This document shows, in pieces, positions 1 to 8,835 of a stretch of 64,000 nucleotides of DNA. A program made the position numbers and the translations under genes. The stretch is from Deltaproteobacteria bacterium (GTDB lineage Bacteria; Myxococcota_A; Polyangia; Nannocystales; Nannocystaceae). Location of the stretch: NCBI GenBank assembly GCA_016709225.1, contig JADJEE010000002.1, positions 620,001 to 684,000 of the forward strand. The letters are read 5' to 3'. Numbering within the stretch: position 1 is the first letter of the stretch; each line of letters begins with the position of its first letter. Under the pieces are notes generated by a model, which was not told the DNA's origin, searched no databases, and was given only the letters and a program-made list of their open reading frames with translations.

Positions 1-1
1 G

Positions 2-631
2 CTCGCATCCACGCGTCTGCTGCGATGGGCCCAAGCGTTGCCGCGGCCCGTGCGGACCGGCGAGCACAGCTGCAGCGCGTTCGCGTTCGGGCTCGCGCTC
101 GACTGGGCCCGCGTCCGCGCTGACCCGTCGTTCGCCGCCGCGCTGGGTGAACGCGTGCTCGCGCTGCACGGCGGCGACCGGCGACTGCCGCTGCACCTCG
201 AGCCATCCGGGCAGGATTTCCTGTCGCCATCGCTCGCGACCGCCGACCTGATGCGACGGGTGCTCGACGCCGACGCGTTCGCGGCCTGGCTGCGCGACGC
301 GTTGCCCGGGCTCGACGCCGAGCCCACCGAGCTCCCCATGCCCGCGGTCCCCGGCGACCGCAGCGACGGCAAGCTCGTGCATGCCGACGGGCTCAACCTC
401 TCGCGGGCGTGGATGCTGGCCGCGATCGCGCGGGCGTTGCCGACGGGCGACCGTCGCATCGCCGCGCTCGAGCGCGGGGCGCACGACCACCTGCGCGCAG
501 GCCTCGACGCGGTCTTCGCCTCGGACTACGGCGGCGCGCACTGGCTGGGCAGCTTCGCCGTCTACGCCACGAGCGGTGACGAACGCGACGAAGGCGGGCC
601 AACGCTGCGCGCCGACCCGCCCCCTGGTTGA
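2..631 (+). CDS. DUF2891 family protein, C-terminal part
   Basis: The reading frame is open to the left edge, so the gene starts outside the window; about 209 residues are seen. The text matches the DUF2891 family: an RTGEHS segment near residue 19, an EPSGQDFLSPSLATADLMRR block, a DGLNLSRAWML block and a closing HWLGSFAVY block, in the usual order. The family is thought to have an alpha/alpha-toroid fold, but no reaction is established, so none is proposed. The tail ends in a short Pro-rich stretch. The next gene is convergent and ends 63 bases away. Family assignment is from recognised motifs. Confidence 0.8.
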   Translation, partial: LASTRLLRWAQALPRPVRTGEHSCSAFAFGLALDWARVRADPSFAAALGERVLALHGGDRRLPLHLEPSGQDFLSPSLATADLMRRVLDADAFAAWLRDALPGLDAEPTELPMPAVPGDRSDGKLVHADGLNLSRAWMLAAIARALPTGDRRIAALERGAHDHLRAGLDAVFASDYGGAHWLGSFAVYATSGDERDEGGPTLRADPPPG

Positions 632-694
632 CGTCCGCCGAAGCGGCCGTCGTCACGCGGGAACGGGGCCCAAGCCCGATCCCGCGTGCACGAT

Positions 695-1579
695 TCACAT
701 CGCGACGCACATCGAGGGCACGAGGCCCATCATGAGGTCGATCGCCGCGTCCTGGCAGGTCTCGCCGGCGTCGCAGTGGCTGTCGTCCGAGCACTCGCTG
801 CAGACGCCGAGCATGACCACGCTGAGCGCGGTCGCGACCGCACAGTGGCCCGAGGCACACGCCATGTCACCCTCGGTGCCGATCGTGCAGCCGATGCCGT
901 TCTCGACCGAGCCGGGGTCGACGCAGACGTTCTCGCCGCTCAGGTTGAGGATGTCGTAGGTCGGCGAGCACAGTTGGTCGGGCATGCAGTCCGCCGCGCT
1001 GCCACACTCGCTGCACGTCGACGCCGTGAGCACGCCGGGCACGTCCAGCACGACCGCGCAGACGCCCTCGGTGCAGACATCGTCGCTCATGCAGCCGCCG
1101 CCCGGCTCGCCCATGTTGCAGCTCGCACCCTGGGCCGGGGTCGCCAGCGGGTTGGGGATGCTGCAGCCGCCGCCGGTGGTCGCGGCACAGTCGGCGTCGG
1201 TGAGGCAATCGCCACAGATGCCGCCGAGCGGACCGACGACGAAGCACATCATCGACTCGCACTCGTCGTTGCTGGCGCACATCGAGCCGTTGGGCTGCGG
1301 CGTGGTGCCAGTGGTGGCGTCGGTGTCGGTCACCGAGACGGTGCTCGGGCCGGTGGTCGCGGTGGTGGTCGCCTCGGTCGTGCTCGCGGTGGTCGACGAC
1401 GCGCTCATGGTCGCCGAGGTGTCGCTCATGCTGGCGCTGGCGGACGCCGACGAGTCCGAGCCCGCACCGGTCGAGTCACCGGCCGTATCGTCCTCGCCAT
1501 CGTCCTTGGCACAGCCCCCCACGGCAAGCGCCGCGGCGACGAACAAACATGAAGTCCAACGAAGGTTTTGCGTGCGCAT
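695..1579 (-). CDS. Cys-rich lipoprotein with Ser/Thr-rich linker
   Basis: A 294-residue exported protein of unknown function. It begins MRTQNLRWTS, has a hydrophobic signal peptide and a lipobox ending in GGC near residue 22, so it is probably lipidated and anchored in a membrane. A low-complexity linker rich in Ser, Thr, Ala and Asp (about residues 25-90) follows, then a domain with many Cys in spaced pairs (CASNDECESMMC, CGDCLTDADC, CSECSDDSHC), resembling small disulfide-knotted repeats of predicted myxobacterial surface proteins. The ATG at 1579 was chosen over longer options because an AGGAG lies 5 bases upstream and the signal peptide starts there. Probably monocistronic. Confidence 0.75.
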   Translation of the reverse strand: MRTQNLRWTSCLFVAAALAVGGCAKDDGEDDTAGDSTGAGSDSSASASASMSDTSATMSASSTTASTTEATTTATTGPSTVSVTDTDATTGTTPQPNGSMCASNDECESMMCFVVGPLGGICGDCLTDADCAATTGGGCSIPNPLATPAQGASCNMGEPGGGCMSDDVCTEGVCAVVLDVPGVLTASTCSECGSAADCMPDQLCSPTYDILNLSGENVCVDPGSVENGIGCTIGTEGDMACASGHCAVATALSVVMLGVCSECSDDSHCDAGETCQDAAIDLMMGLVPSMCVAM

Positions 1580-1717
1580 GGATCTCCTGTGGGCGGGCGA
1601 TTGCCGTCCTCGCCGGGCATCTTCACCGGATCGGGCCGTCGCGTCCACCCTTGCCGCACCACCGTCGCGAGCGAAGCGCACGCGCGATCTCACGGCATGC
1701 GCGTCGTGGTGCGAGGC

Positions 1718-2887
1718 TCAGCTCCGCGGGCCGCGTCGGGCGCCCGTGCGGGTGAGATCCTTGGCGAGATTCTTCTGGTGGGCTTCGAGCGTGCCGCCAC
1801 CGATCTCGATGAGCTTCGCGTCCCGCCACAGGCGCTCGACGGGATACTCGCGGCAGTAGCCAGCGCCACCCATGACCTGCATCGCGTAGTCCGCCACGGT
1901 CTTGCCGACCGGCCCCGCAAACAGCTTTGCGGCGTCGGAGCCGACGCGGTTGCGCAGCTGCGGCCCGACCTCGCGGGCGACGTTGTAGACCAGGCACTTG
2001 GCGGCCTCGGTCATCGCATAGCCATCGGCGATGTAGCGCTGGATCTGCCCGAACTCGGCGATCGGCCGGCCGAACGCCTTGCGCTCGCTCGCGAAGTCGA
2101 CCATCAGCTCGACGCAGCGCTCGGCGATGCCGACGCTGATCGCCGCCAGCGTCAGGCGTTCGATCTCCAGGTTGCGCATCATGTGCGTGATGCCCTCGCC
2201 CTCGTGACCCAGCAGGTTGGTCACCGGCACGCGGGCATCATCGAAGATGAGCTCCGCCATGGTCGAGCCGCGCATGCCGAGCTTGTCGATGTGCGCGCTG
2301 GTCGAGAAGCCGGGGCAGTCGCGATCGACGACGAACGCGGTGATGCGGCCGTCGAGCTTCGCGTAGACCAGGAAGCAGTGCGCCTCGCAGGCGTTGGTGA
2401 TGTAGGTCTTGGTCCCGCGCAGGACGTAGTCGTCGCCGTGCCGCACCGCGGTGGTCGACATCGCGAGCACGTCGGTGCCGGCACCGGGCTCGGTCATGCC
2501 CATGCCCGCGACCCACTCGCCGGAGATCACCTTGGGCAGGTAGCGCGCGCGCTGCTCGGCGTTCGAGCAGTAATAGAAGTTGTTCACGAACAGCATCGAG
2601 TGCGCGAGGTAGGCCAGCGTGAAGCCGGGGTCCGCCTTCGCGAGCTCGTGGTGCACGATGACCGCTGCGGTCGTGTCCATGCCGGCGCCGCCGTCCGCCT
2701 CGGGGACGGTCACGCCCAGCAGCCCGAGCTCGCCGAGCTTGCGGAACAGCGGCACGTTCAAGCTGCCCCGGCGATCGGACTCGGCCGCCTGCGGCTCGAC
2801 CTCGCGCCGCGCGAACTCGGCCACCGTCTGCCGCACGAGATCGTGATCGTCGCTGGGCGAGAACAGGGAGCGGGTAGCTGCGGACAT
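1718..2887 (-). CDS. Acyl-CoA dehydrogenase, isovaleryl-CoA dehydrogenase-like
   Basis: A 389-residue FAD enzyme that oxidises an acyl-CoA to the 2,3-enoyl-CoA and passes electrons to electron-transfer flavoprotein. Full length for the family, with MTEPGAGTD (131-139) and the C-terminal QVMGGAGYCREYPVERLWRD block. The usual C-terminal catalytic Glu of short/medium-chain enzymes is Gly here (IEIGGGTLEAH), as in isovaleryl-CoA dehydrogenase; that subgroup uses a Glu in the LxxER motif, seen here at E243 (LEIER). This points to branched-chain (leucine) or related acyl-CoA substrates, but the exact substrate is not certain. No ETF or carboxylase genes lie next to it. Confidence 0.85.
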   Translation of the reverse strand: MSAATRSLFSPSDDHDLVRQTVAEFARREVEPQAAESDRRGSLNVPLFRKLGELGLLGVTVPEADGGAGMDTTAAVIVHHELAKADPGFTLAYLAHSMLFVNNFYYCSNAEQRARYLPKVISGEWVAGMGMTEPGAGTDVLAMSTTAVRHGDDYVLRGTKTYITNACEAHCFLVYAKLDGRITAFVVDRDCPGFSTSAHIDKLGMRGSTMAELIFDDARVPVTNLLGHEGEGITHMMRNLEIERLTLAAISVGIAERCVELMVDFASERKAFGRPIAEFGQIQRYIADGYAMTEAAKCLVYNVAREVGPQLRNRVGSDAAKLFAGPVGKTVADYAMQVMGGAGYCREYPVERLWRDAKLIEIGGGTLEAHQKNLAKDLTRTGARRGPRS

Positions 2888-3066
2888 GGACGGGAGCGAC
2901 TATCGGCCATGCGGCCGGCCGTGGCAACGGTTCGCCGTGGGCCAGCCCGCGTCCGGTTGGCCGGCCACCCGCGCGCGCGTGAAATCTCCGAGGCCGTACG
3001 CGCGTCGCGGTGCGCATGCGAGCGAACCAGCGCGTTTCCAGCCACGCGTGCACACTGTGCCCCGAC

Positions 3067-6000
3067 ATGCACAGGCGTCCTTCGGCCCTCGCCCTCGCGC
3101 TCGCGCTCGTCCTCTCGTGCCAGCCGGCGCCGACGGCCCAGGGGCCCGCGCCCGCGACCGCCGATGCCGTCGCCCAGGCCGAGCCAGCGGTCGACGCGCT
3201 GACGTTCCCGCCGCCGCAGCTGCGTCGCGAACGACGCGCGATGCCGAGGCGTCTGCGCACCGCCGGTGACGACGCCAAGCTGGCGATCACCGCGCCCGAG
3301 CTCGACGACGACAACCACTTCGAGTTCGCCGGCCAGACGCTGCGCATCTCGTTCAACGGCAAGGTCCACGGCGATCCGGCGCGGACGGCCGCGGACCTGC
3401 TCACGATCACGCCGGCGGTCGCCGGCAAGGCCAGCATCATCGGCGACCGCGCGCTCGAGTTCGTGGCCGACGCGCCCTTCGATCCCGAGGCGGACTACAC
3501 CATCGCGCTCGCGGGCCTGCGCGACGAGCACGAGCGCCCGGTGTTCGAGGGCTGGACCGCACGGTTCCGGGCCGACCCGCAGGTGTGGATCGGCGGCAAG
3601 ATGCTGTCGTACCTGCCCAAGCCCGGCGAGCCGCGCATCGTCGCGATCGAGCCTTCGGGCGGGCTCGAGGTCGGCACGCGACCGCGCATCGAGGTGCTGT
3701 TCGATCAACCCGTCGACCCGCGCGCGGTCGCGGGGCTGGTCACGCTCGAGAGGGGCCACGCCGAGGGCGGTGCCGAGCTGCCGGTGAAGCTCAAGCGCGG
3801 CAGCAAGTCGGTCTTCGCGGGCATCAAGATCGACAAGCGTCACGTCGTCGTCGTCACGCCCAAAGCCGCGCTCGCCCCCGGCAGCAGGTTCACCGTGGTG
3901 CGCAACGACCCCGGCGCCAGCGACTATGATCGCCGGCTTGCGCTCTCGGTCGCCGAGCGCATGGCCTTCGGCGGCGTGGAGTGCTGGAGCAGCGACACCT
4001 GCAGCTGGTCGTCGGGCAAGCTCTCCCTGGGTGGGGGCAGCTTCGCCATCACCTATACGAACCCGGTCGCGGCCTCCAACAAGGAGGCGCCCACGCTGGT
4101 GACGGTCGACCCACCGGTGCCCAACCTCTCGGTGTGGAACGACACGTGGAGCTCGACCGGTCGCCTCAACATCTCCGGCGGCTTCGCGCCCTCGCAGCAC
4201 TACCACCTGGTGGTCGCCGCGGTGCGCGACCGCTTCGGCCAGGGCACCGACGGCGTCGAGTTCGACATCGACACGCTGCCGCTCGCCGCCAGCGCGACCA
4301 TGGCCGAGGGCGCCCAGACCCTCGACGGCACCCAGGCCGGCGCGGTCGCGATCACCACGCGCAACGTCGAGCGCGCGACCCTCAAGCTGTGGCGGGTCGG
4401 CGACGACGGCGAGTCGTTCGATGCCGCCCAGCAGCAGCTGCGCGAGCGCGAGATGCCCAACCGCAGCCCCGACGAGACCATCGAGCTGAGGCCGGCCGCG
4501 ACCCTCGATCAAGACGTCGTCACCACCGTCGATCTGGCCGCCAAGGTCGGCCGCGATCGACCGTGGTTGGTCGCACTGCAGCTCGACCAGCCCGCCTTCG
4601 GCGCACGCGTGGTCAGCTATCCGTCGTGGAGCTCGGCCTCGCGGGCGCCGCTGTCGATGGTCACGGTGTACGACGAGCGCGCGCTGGCGGTGCACACCCA
4701 GGCCGCGCCCGACGCGGTGTTGGTCCACGTCGCCCGTCTCGGCGACGGCCAACCCCTGGCCGACGCGACCTTCTCGATCGACACCTCGCCGCTGGCGGGC
4801 GTCACCACCGACGCCGACGGCTTCGCGGTGCTGCCGCTGACCGACGACCCCGCGATCAAGCGGCTGCTGCACGTCGAGCACGAGGGCCGGCACGCGCAGA
4901 TCCGGCTGGGCCAGGGTGGCGCCGACGCCAGCACGCTCGCACCGCAGTGGGCGGGCGAGCCGGTCGAAGGCGGCGACGTGCGTGCGATGGTCGTGACCGA
5001 CCGCGGCGTGTATCGCCCGGGCTCGACGATCTTCTTCAAGGGCATCGCCCGCACCGTCGACGGCGATCGTCTGCCGCCGATGCCCCGGCACCCGGTGCGC
5101 GTGCGCGTGACATCGCCGACCGGCGACGAGGTGCTGAACACCTGGGGCTGGACCACCGAGCACGGCGGCTACGCGGGCCAGTTCGACACCGCGGCGCACG
5201 CCGAGATCGGCCGCTACACGATCGCGTTCGAGCCCGCCGTCACCGACGCGACGGCGTGGGCCACGACCACCGTGCAGGTGGCGGAGTTCGAGCCGCCGCG
5301 CTTCACCGTCGACGTCGACGCCGCCGTCACCGCGCGCACTCTCACCGCGAAGGTCGATGGCCGCTACCTGTTCGGCGCCGCGATGGACGGCGCCGCCGCG
5401 GCGTGGACGCTGCGACGCCGCCCCGCCGAGCTGCCGCAGGGCGACATGGTCGGGCGCGGCCTGTCGTTCGATACCCGCAGCGCGGGCGCTTGGTACGACG
5501 ACGACGACTGGGGTGAGGACGGCGATGGCGACGGTGACGACGACGGCGATGGCGGCGGTGATGGTGCGACCGCGTGGATGCGCAGCGGCGAGGCCGTGCT
5601 CGACGCCGGCGGCCACCTGAAGGTCGATCAAGCCATCGAGCTGGTCGACGGCGACGGGCCGCAGCGCTTCGTGTTCGAGGCCACGGTGCAGGACGAGTCA
5701 CACCGCGCGATCGCGGCCCGCGACGAGGTGCTCGTGTTCGACGCCGAGCGCTACGCCGGCGTGCGCGTCACCGACCACTCGCTCGAGCTACCACGGGGCA
5801 AGACCCTCGAGCTGCCGCTCGAGCTGGCGGTCGCCGACCGCGAGGGCAACGCGATCGGTGGCGCCGAGATCGAGGCCGTGCTCGAGCGCATCGATTGGGA
5901 GCGCACGCGCAAGCCCGGGCCCGGCGGCGGCTGGACCGACGACTGGCACACCGTGCGCAAGGAGGTCGCGCGCTGCAAGGTGAAGTCGACCCGCTCGGTG

Positions 6001-8835
6001 GTCAGCTGCCCGCTGGTGCTCGAGCGCGGCGGCGACTACGAGGTCACCGCCTTCGTCGACGGTCGTCGCGGCGGCCGCGAGGGCTTCTGGGCGTGGTCGT
6101 GGGGCGGCGAGCAGCCGTCGCAGCGCCCGGGTCACGCGCTCGAGGTGGTCGCCGACAAGCGCGAGTACCAGCCCGGCGAGACCGCCAAGATCGAGCTCAC
6201 CAACCCCTTCGCGAAGGCGATCGCGATCGTCACCCGCGAGGGCGCCGGCACCCGTGTGATCGAACACCGTCGCATCGAAGGCCCCAGCGCGACCTTCGAC
6301 ATCCCGCTCGACGCCGCGCAGGCACCGGCAGCGTTCGTGACCGCGACCGTGCTACCGATCGAGAGCACGCCCGAAGCCAGCACGCAGTGGAAGTTCGGCG
6401 CCGTGCGACTGCCGGTGTCACTCTCGGATGCGCGGCTCGAGCTCGCGGTCCGCAGCGACAAGCCCCACTATGCGCCGGGTGATCGCGCCGTCATCGACGT
6501 CGAGGTCACGCGCAACGGCGCCCCCGTGGCCAACGCCGACGTCGCGCTGGCCGTGGTCGACGAGGGCGTGCTGCGGCTGACGAACTTCCACGCCCCCGAT
6601 CCGATCGCCACGCTACGACCGGCTGGCGGGTTGTCGCTGCGTGTCATCGACAACCGCGACGTCATGGCCGCGCTGGCGCAGGGCTCCCACGTCGCCGGCG
6701 ACGGCGGCTCCGAGGGCGACGCCTCGTTGGTCACGACCCGCAAGAACTTCGTCCAGACCGCGCTGTGGCGCCCCGATCTCGTGACCGACGCCGACGGCCA
6801 CGCCAAGCTCGAGCTACCGCTGCCCGACAACCTCACGCGCTTCCGCATGATGGCGGTGGTGCTCGACGACGACGGCCGCGGCGCCGTGAAGGAGGACGCC
6901 TTCGAGGTCCGCAAGCCGCTGATGGTGGTGCCGGCGGTGCCGCGCTTCGCAATCATCGGCGACCAGTTCGAGGCGGCCGCGGTGGTGCACAACGGCACCG
7001 ACGCCGCCTTCACGGCGACGGTCGTGCTCGACGGCGAGCGACGCGAGCTCGAGCTCGCCGCCGGTGGCCACGCGCGCGTGGCATTCCCGACCACCGCCGT
7101 CGACGCGGGCACGCGGGTGTTCGCATTCGACGCGACCGCCGCGGGCGGCCTGCGCGATCGCGTCGAGGTGTCGCTGCCGGTGCAGGCGCCCGGCATCGAC
7201 GAGCGCCCACGCCTGGCCGGCAGCTTCAGCGCGGCGCAGGACATCCGCCTCGAGGTGCCCGACGACGTGTTCGTCGACGAGCTCGAGCCCGACTTGTTGG
7301 TGACGATGGGCGTGGCGATGTGGCCCGAGCTCGGCGAGCGACTCGAGTTCCTGGTCGACTATCCCCACGGCTGCGTCGAGCAGACCACCTCGAGCACGCT
7401 GCCGCTGCTGGCCGCGCGCGACCTGCTGCCGCGGCTCGGCTTCCTGCGCTACACGCAGAAGCAGATCGACGAGCGCATCCAGGCCGGTGTCGACCGCCTC
7501 GCGAGCATGCGCACCGGTGACGGCGGCCTCGCGTACTGGCCCGGCACCTACCCGTCGAACCCCTACGGCACCGCCTACGCCCTGCGTGCAATCGTGAGGG
7601 CCGAGCAGGCCGGCGCGAAGATCCCCGCGGGGATGCGCGAGGGCATGGTCAGCTACCTCGAGGGCCAGCTCGGCAGCTCGAGCATGTACCCCGGCGATCT
7701 CGAGGTGCGGGCCTCGGTGGCGCTGTCGTTGTCGGAGGCCAAGGCGCTGCCGGCCTCGGCCGCCGACGCACTGGTCGACACCGCCGCGGCGCAGGGCCCG
7801 TTCGGTCAGGCCACGCTCGCGCTGGCGCTGTCGAGCTTGCCGGGCGAGGACAAGCGCGTTGGCGAGCTGCTCGACAAGGTCGAGCAGGCCTTCGACACCG
7901 AGGGCAAGCTCGTCGCCAAGCCGGTGCAGGGCGAGTTCGCCTATTACGGATCGGCCGAGCGCACGCGGGCCCAGGCCGCGCTCGCGCTGCAGCGGCTGCG
8001 ACCGGCGTCGCCGCTGCTGGGCAAGCTGCTCGATCACCTCGCGCGCTCGACCGGCTCGTACACCACGCAGTCGACCGCATTCGGGCTCATCGCGCTGGCG
8101 GAGCACCTGGTCGACGTGACGGCCGAGCCGATCGAGCTGTCGGCGACCCTCGACGGTGAGCCGTTGTTCGCCGATGCGCTCGAGACCCTGCGCATCGGCG
8201 CCGGTGCGGCGCGCTTCCACATCCCGATGTCGCGCCTGCGTGGTCGGCCCGGCGTGCTGCGCCTGCGCAGCACCAGCGACAAGCCGATCGGCTTCATGGT
8301 CGACGGCCGCTGGCGACGCCCGTACGCCGCCGTCGGCACACTGGCGGCGACCTCCGCCGCGCACGGCCCCGACCTCTATCGCGTGCTCACCGACCCCAAG
8401 GGCGAAGAGCTCGACCTCGACGCCGTGCACCCGGGCCAGATCATGCGCGTCACGCTGCTCGCACGCATGCCGGAGCCCGAGGACCTCGAGCGCGACCGCC
8501 TCGGCTACGTCGCCATCACCGACAGCATCGCTGCCGGCTTCGAGCCGATCCAGCCCGACCTCGCGACCGTCGCGGAGGTGCCCGGCCTGGCCGACGATCA
8601 TCCGTTGCACGAGATGCTGTCGTGGGGCGCGGCCGAGGCCAGCTTCAGCGAGCTTCACGACAACCGCGTCAACCTCTACTTCGATCGCGTGTGGGGCAGC
8701 TGGGTCGCGGCCACCTATCTGGTGCGCGCGACCACGCCGGGCAGCTTCATGATGGCGCCCGCCCGCGTCGAGCTGATGTACGAGCCCGACAGCCTCGGCT
8801 ACAGCGACACCGCACGGGTGACGGTGAAGCCGTGA
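3067..8835 (+). CDS. Bacterial alpha-2-macroglobulin lipoprotein (YfhM-like)
   Basis: A 1,922-residue periplasmic protease trap, anchored by a lipobox (LVLSC, Cys18). In this family a protease cuts a bait region, and an internal thioester then captures it; it guards the periplasm against host or rival proteases. The thioester motif is present as GCVEQ (Cys1436, Gln1439), unlike the thioester-lacking relatives. Macroglobulin-like beta domains fill the N-terminal half (RGVYRPGSTIFFKG block). An Asp/Gly-rich run at about residues 810-835 looks like an exposed, perhaps ion-binding insertion. The ATG at 3067 was chosen for its signal peptide. The stop overlaps the start of pbpC, the classic partner. 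Confidence 0.93.
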   Translation: MHRRPSALALALALVLSCQPAPTAQGPAPATADAVAQAEPAVDALTFPPPQLRRERRAMPRRLRTAGDDAKLAITAPELDDDNHFEFAGQTLRISFNGKVHGDPARTAADLLTITPAVAGKASIIGDRALEFVADAPFDPEADYTIALAGLRDEHERPVFEGWTARFRADPQVWIGGKMLSYLPKPGEPRIVAIEPSGGLEVGTRPRIEVLFDQPVDPRAVAGLVTLERGHAEGGAELPVKLKRGSKSVFAGIKIDKRHVVVVTPKAALAPGSRFTVVRNDPGASDYDRRLALSVAERMAFGGVECWSSDTCSWSSGKLSLGGGSFAITYTNPVAASNKEAPTLVTVDPPVPNLSVWNDTWSSTGRLNISGGFAPSQHYHLVVAAVRDRFGQGTDGVEFDIDTLPLAASATMAEGAQTLDGTQAGAVAITTRNVERATLKLWRVGDDGESFDAAQQQLREREMPNRSPDETIELRPAATLDQDVVTTVDLAAKVGRDRPWLVALQLDQPAFGARVVSYPSWSSASRAPLSMVTVYDERALAVHTQAAPDAVLVHVARLGDGQPLADATFSIDTSPLAGVTTDADGFAVLPLTDDPAIKRLLHVEHEGRHAQIRLGQGGADASTLAPQWAGEPVEGGDVRAMVVTDRGVYRPGSTIFFKGIARTVDGDRLPPMPRHPVRVRVTSPTGDEVLNTWGWTTEHGGYAGQFDTAAHAEIGRYTIAFEPAVTDATAWATTTVQVAEFEPPRFTVDVDAAVTARTLTAKVDGRYLFGAAMDGAAAAWTLRRRPAELPQGDMVGRGLSFDTRSAGAWYDDDDWGEDGDGDGDDDGDGGGDGATAWMRSGEAVLDAGGHLKVDQAIELVDGDGPQRFVFEATVQDESHRAIAARDEVLVFDAERYAGVRVTDHSLELPRGKTLELPLELAVADREGNAIGGAEIEAVLERIDWERTRKPGPGGGWTDDWHTVRKEVARCKVKSTRSVVSCPLVLERGGDYEVTAFVDGRRGGREGFWAWSWGGEQPSQRPGHALEVVADKREYQPGETAKIELTNPFAKAIAIVTREGAGTRVIEHRRIEGPSATFDIPLDAAQAPAAFVTATVLPIESTPEASTQWKFGAVRLPVSLSDARLELAVRSDKPHYAPGDRAVIDVEVTRNGAPVANADVALAVVDEGVLRLTNFHAPDPIATLRPAGGLSLRVIDNRDVMAALAQGSHVAGDGGSEGDASLVTTRKNFVQTALWRPDLVTDADGHAKLELPLPDNLTRFRMMAVVLDDDGRGAVKEDAFEVRKPLMVVPAVPRFAIIGDQFEAAAVVHNGTDAAFTATVVLDGERRELELAAGGHARVAFPTTAVDAGTRVFAFDATAAGGLRDRVEVSLPVQAPGIDERPRLAGSFSAAQDIRLEVPDDVFVDELEPDLLVTMGVAMWPELGERLEFLVDYPHGCVEQTTSSTLPLLAARDLLPRLGFLRYTQKQIDERIQAGVDRLASMRTGDGGLAYWPGTYPSNPYGTAYALRAIVRAEQAGAKIPAGMREGMVSYLEGQLGSSSMYPGDLEVRASVALSLSEAKALPASAADALVDTAAAQGPFGQATLALALSSLPGEDKRVGELLDKVEQAFDTEGKLVAKPVQGEFAYYGSAERTRAQAALALQRLRPASPLLGKLLDHLARSTGSYTTQSTAFGLIALAEHLVDVTAEPIELSATLDGEPLFADALETLRIGAGAARFHIPMSRLRGRPGVLRLRSTSDKPIGFMVDGRWRRPYAAVGTLAATSAAHGPDLYRVLTDPKGEELDLDAVHPGQIMRVTLLARMPEPEDLERDRLGYVAITDSIAAGFEPIQPDLATVAEVPGLADDHPLHEMLSWGAAEASFSELHDNRVNLYFDRVWGSWVAATYLVRATTPGSFMMAPARVELMYEPDSLGYSDTARVTVKP